A stretch of 12,142 nucleotides of DNA, taken from JBBQYA01 sp038209155 (GTDB lineage Bacteria; Bacteroidota; Bacteroidia; Sphingobacteriales; Sphingobacteriaceae). This document shows positions 7,159 through 12,142 of the stretch, one piece after another; positions within the stretch are counted from its first letter, which is position 1; every line of letters begins with the position of its first letter. The position numbers and the translations under genes were made by a program. The notes under the pieces were generated by a model that saw nothing but the letters and a program-made list of their open reading frames with translations, was not told the origin of the DNA and did not search any database. The DNA lies in the NCBI GenBank assembly GCA_038209155.1, contig JBBQYA010000083.1, positions 1 through 12,142 of the forward strand. Direction: 5' to 3'.

Positions 7159-8292
7159 ATGATTGATAAGAATAAAAATACTAAGGTTCTCTTTCTTACA
7201 CTCAAAACATTTGACGTAATGGGAGGAATAGAAAAAGTAAATCGTGCTATTTTATTTGCACTCAATAATTTTGTCAAAATAAGTAAATTAAAAGCAGAAT
7301 CTATTTCATGTTATGATACTGAAAAAGAGGAAAAATATGATCTAGAAAATATTCACAGAGGATATAATGGTTCAAAAATCAAATTTACCTTCGCAGCTAT
7401 TAAATCAGCTTCCAAAGCAGATATCGTAGTTTTTAGCCATATTAATTTGTCTTTTGTTGCTTTATTAATCAAACTTTTCAATCCTAAAATAAAATTAGTT
7501 CTTCTAGCTCATGGGATAGAAATTTGGGACAAACAGAGTTTTCATAAAAGACTTTTTTTAAGAATTTGCGATAAATTCTTGCCAGTAAGCAGATTTACAG
7601 AATCTAAACTGAAGGAAATTCATGGAATAAGAAAAGAGAAAATCAGTGTTTTAAATAATTGTTTAGATCCCTTTTTTCAAGTTCCTGTAGTTTTTGAAAA
7701 ACCTAAAAGTTTAATGGAAAGATATCATTTAATCCAAGATCAACCTGTTTTTTTGACCGTATCAAGGCTTTCTACTCAAGATAAATATAAAGGCTATGAT
7801 AGAATTATTGAAATTATTGCTGAATTGAAAAACGATTTTCCGACAGTTTCATACATTTTAGCTGGCAAAACAGACGAGGATGAAGCTGAAAGAATAAACC
7901 TATTAATCAAAAACGCAGGAATCGAAAAACATATTATTCTTCCAGGCTTTATACCTGATAATGAATTGTCGGATCATTTCTTATTGGCTGACGGTTTTGT
8001 GATGCCAAGTAAAAAAGAGGGTTTTGGAATTGTTTTTATCGAAGCATCAGCTTGTGGAATCAGTGTAATTGCTGGAAACAAAGATGGAAGCGTAGATGCA
8101 TTATTAAATGGAGAATTAGGAGAATTGGTAGATCCTGAAAATTCTATTGAAATAAAAAATGCAATGCGAAAAGCAATTATTAATAAAAGTTCAATTGCTG
8201 AGAAAAAAGAAATAAGTGAAAAAACGATAAATAATTTCTCTTTTGAGCAATATCAAACTAATTTATTATCTGAATTAATTTCTATTGTCTGA
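7159..8292 (+). CDS. Glycosyltransferase family 4 (GT-B fold)
   Basis: A 377-residue protein with no signal peptide, expected at the cytoplasmic face of the membrane. The N-terminal half begins with a beta strand and glycine-rich loop (KVLFLTLKTFDVMGGIEKV), as in GT4 acceptor domains, and has LLAHGIEIW (about 115-123) and LPVSRFTESKL (about 141-151). The C-terminal donor domain starts FLTVSRLS (about 198-205), with R203 and K211 in the usual phosphate-binding pattern, and has the EX7E motif at E287 and E295 (EGFGIVFIE). The family uses nucleotide-sugar donors and usually retains anomeric configuration; donor and acceptor cannot be predicted. It is the only clear glycosyltransferase fully inside the window, so more should follow downstream. 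Its TGA stop overlaps the next gene's TTG start by 8 bp, suggesting translational coupling. Confidence 0.92.
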   Translation: MIDKNKNTKVLFLTLKTFDVMGGIEKVNRAILFALNNFVKISKLKAESISCYDTEKEEKYDLENIHRGYNGSKIKFTFAAIKSASKADIVVFSHINLSFVALLIKLFNPKIKLVLLAHGIEIWDKQSFHKRLFLRICDKFLPVSRFTESKLKEIHGIRKEKISVLNNCLDPFFQVPVVFEKPKSLMERYHLIQDQPVFLTVSRLSTQDKYKGYDRIIEIIAELKNDFPTVSYILAGKTDEDEAERINLLIKNAGIEKHIILPGFIPDNELSDHFLLADGFVMPSKKEGFGIVFIEASACGISVIAGNKDGSVDALLNGELGELVDPENSIEIKNAMRKAIINKSSIAEKKEISEKTINNFSFEQYQTNLLSELISIV

Positions 8293-9151
8293 TACTGAAT
8301 TAATAAAAGAAAACGAAGAATGGTCTATGGTGATCTCACCAAAGAACAATTGGTTTGATTTAAACTTAAAAGATGTTTGGCGATATCGAGATCTGCTTTT
8401 TATGTTCGTAAAAAGAGATTTTGTCTCCATTTATAAACAAACTATTCTTGGTCCGTTATGGTTTTTAATTCAGCCTATTTTAACTACTGCAATGTTTATT
8501 GTTGTATTTAAAAATGTAGCTAAAATACCGACAGATGGTTTGCCTCCAATTGTTTTTTATTTATCTGGTTTAAGTATTTGGAACTATTTTTCTAGTTGTA
8601 TAAACAAAACTTCAGGAACATTTATTTCTAATGCTTCTATTTTTGGAAAGGTTTATTTCCCAAGATTAATTGTTCCATTATCCAATGTGGTAAGCAATTT
8701 AATTACCTTTGCCATCCAATTTTCTTTATTGATTGCCATTATGATTTATTATAGTTTCACTGGAACTCACTTTCAATTGAATGCATACATATTATTGCTT
8801 CCACTTTTATTATTAATGTTAGCAGGTTTGGGTTTAGGTCTAGGAATTATTATCAGTTCATTAACTACAAAATATAGAGATCTTACCTTTTTGGTGACTT
8901 TTGGTGTGCAATTATTAATGTATGCAACCCCTGTAATTTATCCTCTTTCCTTTTTTTCTGATAAGTACAAATATTTTATTCTGGCAAATCCTCTAACACC
9001 GATTATTGAAATCTTTAGATACTCACTTTTTGGTGCAGGAACCTTTACTCTTATTCACTTATTGTATAGTTTGACTTTTACTATAATTGCATTGCTAGGT
9101 GGTATTTTATTGTTTAATAAGGTGGAGAAAAATTTTATGGACACCGTGTAA
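8285..9151 (+). CDS. wzm: Wzm-like ABC-2 polysaccharide export permease (TTG start)
   Basis: A 288-residue membrane protein of the ABC-2 family. The cytoplasmic N-terminus contains LNLKDVWRYRDLLF and the signature YKQTILGPLW before the first TM helix. About six hydrophobic segments follow (near residues 58-78, 95-112, 131-158, 168-195, 200-222 and 254-278). It forms the inner-membrane channel for a lipid-linked glycan, with the ATPase encoded 7 bp downstream. The start deserves care: the only initiator upstream of the first ATG (8327) is TTG at 8285, because an in-frame TAA lies at 8276-8278. I prefer TTG because it keeps the EEWSMVI segment, whose Trp shortly before the amphipathic N-terminal region is, from memory, usual in this family; the ATG would give 274 residues. 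Family call firm, start moderately sure. Confidence 0.9.
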   Translation: MSDTELIKENEEWSMVISPKNNWFDLNLKDVWRYRDLLFMFVKRDFVSIYKQTILGPLWFLIQPILTTAMFIVVFKNVAKIPTDGLPPIVFYLSGLSIWNYFSSCINKTSGTFISNASIFGKVYFPRLIVPLSNVVSNLITFAIQFSLLIAIMIYYSFTGTHFQLNAYILLLPLLLLMLAGLGLGLGIIISSLTTKYRDLTFLVTFGVQLLMYATPVIYPLSFFSDKYKYFILANPLTPIIEIFRYSLFGAGTFTLIHLLYSLTFTIIALLGGILLFNKVEKNFMDTV

Positions 9152-9158
9152 TTAATAA

Positions 9159-10394
9159 ATGAGCACGGCAATAAAAATAGAAAATGTTTCAAAAAAGTAT
9201 CGCTTAGGCACTATTGGTAGTGGTACTTTAAGCCACGATCTTAACAGATGGTGGGCAAACATGCGCGGAAAACAAGATCCGCTTATGAAAATTGGCGAAA
9301 GTAAAATTGATAGCGAAACTACTTTTTGGGCATTAAAAGATTTAGATTTTTCAATTAAGCAAGGAGAAGCAGTAGGCATTATTGGAAAAAATGGTGCAGG
9401 AAAATCTACACTACTAAAAATATTATCAAGAGTAACGGCACCAACCATAGGCGAAGTAAAAATTAAAGGAAGAATAGCAAGTTTGCTCGAAGTTGGAACT
9501 GGTTTCCATCCTGAACTTACGGGAGTTGAGAATATTTATTTAAACGGTGCAATTTTGGGCATGACCCGAACCGAGATAAAATCCAAACTGGATGAAATAA
9601 TTTCTTTTAGCGGCGTAGAACTGCATATAAATACACCCGTTAAGCGCTATTCTTCTGGAATGTATGTTCGTTTAGCTTTTGCAGTTGCTGCACATTTAGA
9701 AGCAGAAATCTTAATAGTAGATGAAGTATTAGCTGTGGGAGATGCAGAATTTCAGAAGAAATGTATCGGAAAAATGAATGATGTAAGCAGTAAAGACGGC
9801 AGGACAGTATTATTTGTAAGTCATTCGATTAATTCAATAAGACGTTTATGTAGTACTGGAATTTTATTAAGTAGTGGAAAAATTGATTGCATTGGAAAAA
9901 TTAATGATGTAATTTCTCATTATGAAAGTAAAACATCAAGTGGTAATGCAAAGTTTAATCATATTTCAGGGAATCAAAATGTAACCTTAACAAAGGCAAC
10001 TATAACAAGTCATGTTGATAATCAAATAAAAATCAATGACGAACTTAAAATTAGCATAGAGTATAAAGTTTTTAATAATTCATCCTTTACTCATATAGAA
10101 TTTTTTGCAATCATTTACAATAGTGTTGGAGATCCTGTAATTGGTAGTTTTCAAGATGACGTAAATGAAAGAATTAAAAAAGAATATTTAACTGGAAGTA
10201 TAAATTTAACAGTTTTTGCGAATCTAGCATCTGGAGATTATTTACTTTCAATAGGGATATTTGATCAGAATAGAAATTTTTTAGATTGGGTTGAAGAGGC
10301 ATTATGTTTCACGGTGGAAAATATTTACAGTGATGGTAGACCATTTTTTCAGCGATTAGGATTAACAGTTGGAAAAGCTGTATGGGAGATGTGA
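9159..10394 (+). CDS. wzt: Wzt-like ABC transporter ATPase with C-terminal carbohydrate-recognition-type domain
   Basis: A 411-residue protein. The ATPase half (about 1-240) has Walker A GKNGAGKST at 76-84, a signature region YSSGM at 164-168 in place of LSGGQ as usual in Wzt/TagH-type proteins, and Walker B ILIVDEVLAVGD with D188 and E189. An N-terminal insert (about 15-50, including SHDLNRWWANMRG) is typical of this group. The extra C-terminal half (about 245-411) is beta-rich and fits the Wzt_C domain, which in E. coli O9a and Klebsiella O12 Wzt binds a non-reducing terminal cap and so couples chain completion to export. Expected location is the cytoplasmic face, paired with the Wzm-like permease encoded just upstream. 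The domain suggests that this glycan is made as a full chain in the cytoplasm and carries a terminal signal. The downstream methyltransferase gene is a candidate source of such a cap (inference). Confidence 0.93.
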   Translation: MSTAIKIENVSKKYRLGTIGSGTLSHDLNRWWANMRGKQDPLMKIGESKIDSETTFWALKDLDFSIKQGEAVGIIGKNGAGKSTLLKILSRVTAPTIGEVKIKGRIASLLEVGTGFHPELTGVENIYLNGAILGMTRTEIKSKLDEIISFSGVELHINTPVKRYSSGMYVRLAFAVAAHLEAEILIVDEVLAVGDAEFQKKCIGKMNDVSSKDGRTVLFVSHSINSIRRLCSTGILLSSGKIDCIGKINDVISHYESKTSSGNAKFNHISGNQNVTLTKATITSHVDNQIKINDELKISIEYKVFNNSSFTHIEFFAIIYNSVGDPVIGSFQDDVNERIKKEYLTGSINLTVFANLASGDYLLSIGIFDQNRNFLDWVEEALCFTVENIYSDGRPFFQRLGLTVGKAVWEM

Positions 10395-10396
10395 AA

Positions 10397-11188
10397 ATGA
10401 ATCTTCATTGTATTGGAGATAGTCATTGCAGTTTTTTTTTAGGTTATAATATTATACCAAAAGAATACCCATTTATTGCAAAGAGCCTACACGAAAATAT
10501 ATTTTGTTATAGATTAGGTGCTTCATTAGCTTATTCAATCAATAAATTTGAAACCTCAATTAAAAGTAGAGAGAAATTGGAACTAATCGTTTCAAAGTTA
10601 AATCCTCAAAAGGATATTATAATCTTAAGTTTTGGAGAAATAGATTGTAGAGCTCATATCCTTAAACAAGCATTCCTTAAAAACGTTGATTCAACAGTTA
10701 TAGTTAAAAGTTGCATTAAAAATTATTTGGAAATAATTGATTTTATTGAAGCTAAGAAGTTTAAGATAATAATATGGAATGCAATATATTCTGCTAATTC
10801 TGTTTTTAACAATGAAGATCTTGAGTTTCCTTTTTTTGGTAAAGTAGAGGAAAGAAATAGAGTTACTAAAGAATTCAATACCGAATTAAGTTTTAAATTA
10901 TTAAGTAGAAGCAGTTATTTTCTAACAATCTCAGATTTGATTATAGATAAAATGACCGGCTTTACCTTGGATACTTTTTATTTTGATGTGATTCATTTAA
11001 ACAATAAATTATTTTTGCATGCTTTAACTGAAATTAATAATTTATTAAATATTGGAATTTTCAATAAAGCTGATAGAATAAAATATCAGATTAGATTATT
11101 TTTTTTAGAAAACTCAATTAAAACTCAATTGAAAGCCTATTATTTTGCAAAAAAATTAAAATTATATATTTCGAATGGAAAAAAATAA
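10397..11188 (+). CDS. SGNH/GDSL-family protein, possible glycan acyl esterase or acyltransferase
   Basis: I place the start at the ATG 2 bp after the wzt stop, giving 263 residues beginning MNLHCIGDSH. An in-frame ATG at 10382 would add five residues (MGDVK) and overlap wzt by 13 bp. Block I is GDSH with the presumed nucleophile Ser9. A YRLGASLAYS segment and SFGEIDCRAH (about 78-87) follow, standing where classical SGNH enzymes have GxND. The catalytic-pair region is DVIHLN with D197 and H200. There is no signal peptide or clear TM helix, so it is probably cytoplasmic. Relatives with GDSH and FGEIDCR are recurrent in polysaccharide clusters but poorly characterised; hydrolase or O-acyl-transfer activity on the glycan is inference. 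Codons 12-15 contain a run of nine Ts (10432-10440), and changing it by one base creates an immediate stop. Its 3' end overlaps the next gene by 14 bp. Confidence 0.8.
   Translation: MNLHCIGDSHCSFFLGYNIIPKEYPFIAKSLHENIFCYRLGASLAYSINKFETSIKSREKLELIVSKLNPQKDIIILSFGEIDCRAHILKQAFLKNVDSTVIVKSCIKNYLEIIDFIEAKKFKIIIWNAIYSANSVFNNEDLEFPFFGKVEERNRVTKEFNTELSFKLLSRSSYFLTISDLIIDKMTGFTLDTFYFDVIHLNNKLFLHALTEINNLLNIGIFNKADRIKYQIRLFFLENSIKTQLKAYYFAKKLKLYISNGKK
10432..10440 (+). repeat. T9 homopolymer in the 5' end of the SGNH gene, candidate phase-variation tract
   Basis: Nine consecutive Ts cover codons 12-15 (AGT TTT TTT TTA). With eight Ts the frame reads AGT TTT TTT TAG, a stop; with ten it reads AGT TTT TTT TTT AGG TTA TAA, also a stop. 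Either slip would abolish the protein after about 15-17 residues. Slippage itself cannot be seen from one sequence, and A8 runs (6257-6264, 6282-6289) also occur in this AT-rich DNA. Confidence 0.6.
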
Positions 11189-12050
11189 TAGATATATCAA
11201 TTTATTTCAAAGAACTTTCTATGAGTTTAAATTAATATTTACATCAATTTTATTTGCAGGTAAGTATATCAAAAATAACAACTTTATAAGTTTGTTTTTA
11301 TTTCGGAAATCAATCGAAATTGAACATACCTCTCCTTTCAGAAACTTTATTAAAAGTAAGACGCAGGAAAAAGTTGTTTCCTTAAATCTTAAATTTTTTG
11401 GAAATCAGTCTTTAAAATTTAATTTAAATGATTTTTTTCAAATGGCAATTTGTGAAGAATTTATAAAATATAGAATTTATAATTTAGATCTTCTTGGTTT
11501 TTCTCCTACAAATTCCATTGATTGTGGAGCTTACAGAGGTTATTTCAGTTTTTTGGTTGATGAAAAATTCCCTAGTTGTGAAAAAATTTGTATTGAACCA
11601 CATCAGGAAAATTATAAATTTTTAACTAACGTTATAAAGGAAAACAAAATTAAAAATATTGAAGTAATTAATAAAGCCTTATCAGTAAATGAAAAATCGG
11701 TTTATCTTGAATTATGGGGAAGTAACCTAGCTACAAATGATAATATCATGAATTCACAATATAAAGTTGAAGTTCCATCGCTTAATCTTTTTGATTTGTT
11801 GAATGAGGTTGAAAAACAAGATAAATTAATTCTAAAAGTTGACATCGAGGGTAGTGAGTTAGATTTTTTCCCTTCATGTATAAAGGATCTTCCTTCCAAT
11901 TGTGCAGTTTTTTTGGAAACTCATGATGGTTGGAATTCATTAAAAAGTATAAAGGAAACATTTATAGAACTAGGGTTCTCATTCGAGGTTCTTAGAGATA
12001 GAGGACTTTACATCGATTCCTTTGCACAAAGGATTATGAGTAATAAATAG
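11175..12050 (+). CDS. FkbM-family SAM-dependent methyltransferase
   Basis: A 291-residue protein. The N-terminal ~110 residues are not part of the recognised domain and resemble nothing I know. The methyltransferase core begins at SIDCGAYRGYFS, where D116-C117-G118-A119 is the SAM-binding motif I. E141 in ICIEPH follows as the acidic residue expected to contact the ribose. The FkbM hallmark ILKVDIEGSE is at about 219-228 (D223, E225, G226), followed by VFLETHDGW. FkbM relatives O-methylate small molecules and sugars and are frequent in O-antigen and capsule clusters, so methylation of a glycan hydroxyl, internal or terminal, is the likely role; the position is unknown. Its start lies inside the end of the SGNH gene (14-bp overlap), which implies co-translation. 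Its place shortly after a Wzt with a recognition domain makes a terminal methyl cap an attractive idea. Family call firm, substrate open. Confidence 0.9.
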   Translation: MEKNNRYINLFQRTFYEFKLIFTSILFAGKYIKNNNFISLFLFRKSIEIEHTSPFRNFIKSKTQEKVVSLNLKFFGNQSLKFNLNDFFQMAICEEFIKYRIYNLDLLGFSPTNSIDCGAYRGYFSFLVDEKFPSCEKICIEPHQENYKFLTNVIKENKIKNIEVINKALSVNEKSVYLELWGSNLATNDNIMNSQYKVEVPSLNLFDLLNEVEKQDKLILKVDIEGSELDFFPSCIKDLPSNCAVFLETHDGWNSLKSIKETFIELGFSFEVLRDRGLYIDSFAQRIMSNK

Positions 12051-12055
12051 ATTTA

Positions 12056-12142
12056 ATGTTTTTAGTAAAAGTATCCACTCCTTGGACTCATATTGATTTT
12101 AATACAAGAGTTCCGAAAGCTGGAATTATTAATGATTATCAT
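12056..12142 (+). CDS. Start of a further operon gene (partial, right edge)
   Basis: An ATG 5 bp after the FkbM stop opens a frame of 29 codons that is still open at the edge; it begins MFLVKVSTPWTHIDFNTR. The spacing and strand fit another member of the operon. The hydrophobic, strand-like start followed by a Pro-Trp and a Gly-containing loop would suit a glycosyltransferase, but the visible part is too short to assign a family. Confidence 0.55.
   Translation, partial: MFLVKVSTPWTHIDFNTRVPKAGIINDYH

Noticed and set aside
9152..9448. Minus-strand open frame of 98 codons
   Set aside because: Antisense to the Wzt Walker A region, which is unambiguous on the plus strand.
1..12142. CRISPR array, tRNA, insertion sequence or transposase
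   Set aside because: No regularly spaced repeats, tRNA-like cloverleaf or transposase-like protein was found on either strand.

Overview
The window is an AT-rich stretch from a member of the Bacteroidota, most likely a flavobacterium or close relative. The evidence is the low GC content, start codons that mostly lack a Shine-Dalgarno sequence, one good TAnnTTTG-type -7 element, and gene families typical of that phylum (a UpxY/NusG-like antiterminator and a Wzc-type tyrosine kinase with a very tyrosine-rich tail). It holds the 5' part of a surface-polysaccharide (capsule or O-antigen-like) assembly and export operon. A divergent housekeeping-type gene marks its left border.

Layout. Positions 2-1282 (minus strand) encode most of a beta-CASP metallo-beta-lactamase-fold protein that runs off the left edge. 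A 234-bp divergent intergenic region (1283-1516) follows. From 1517 everything is on the plus strand and tightly packed: Wza-like outer-membrane lipoprotein (1517-2308), Wzc-like co-polymerase/BY-kinase (2308-4734), NusG/UpxY-like elongation factor (4762-5277), an 87-bp gap with a GC-rich foldable element (5294-5350), AsnB-type amidotransferase (5365-7143), GT4 glycosyltransferase (7159-8292), ABC-2 permease Wzm (8285-9151), ABC ATPase Wzt with a C-terminal sugar-recognition-type domain (9159-10394), SGNH/GDSL-family protein (10397-11188), FkbM-family methyltransferase (11175-12050), and the first 29 codons of one more gene (12056 to the edge).

How the genes work together (inference from families and order). 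The GT4 enzyme adds a sugar to a lipid-linked glycan. AsnB may amidate a sugar acid. The SGNH and FkbM proteins may add, remove or recognise decorations such as acyl or methyl groups. Wzm/Wzt flips the finished chain across the inner membrane, perhaps after Wzt's C-terminal domain checks a terminal modification. Wzc and Wza carry it to the outer surface, with Wzc activity tuned by tyrosine phosphorylation. The UpxY-like factor probably helps polymerase through the long operon. No initiating glycosyl-1-phosphate transferase, Wzx/Wzy pair, nucleotide-sugar genes or Wzb phosphatase is visible, so the locus must continue downstream or rely on genes elsewhere.

Most worth a second look: (1) a T9 tract at codons 12-15 of the SGNH gene, where gain or loss of one T gives an immediate stop, as in a phase-variable switch; (2) the GC-rich structured element right after the antiterminator gene; (3) Wza/Wzc combined with a Wzm/Wzt exporter; (4) a Wzc Walker A' motif lacking its first Asp. 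No tRNA, rRNA, CRISPR array, insertion sequence or convincing intrinsic terminator was seen.
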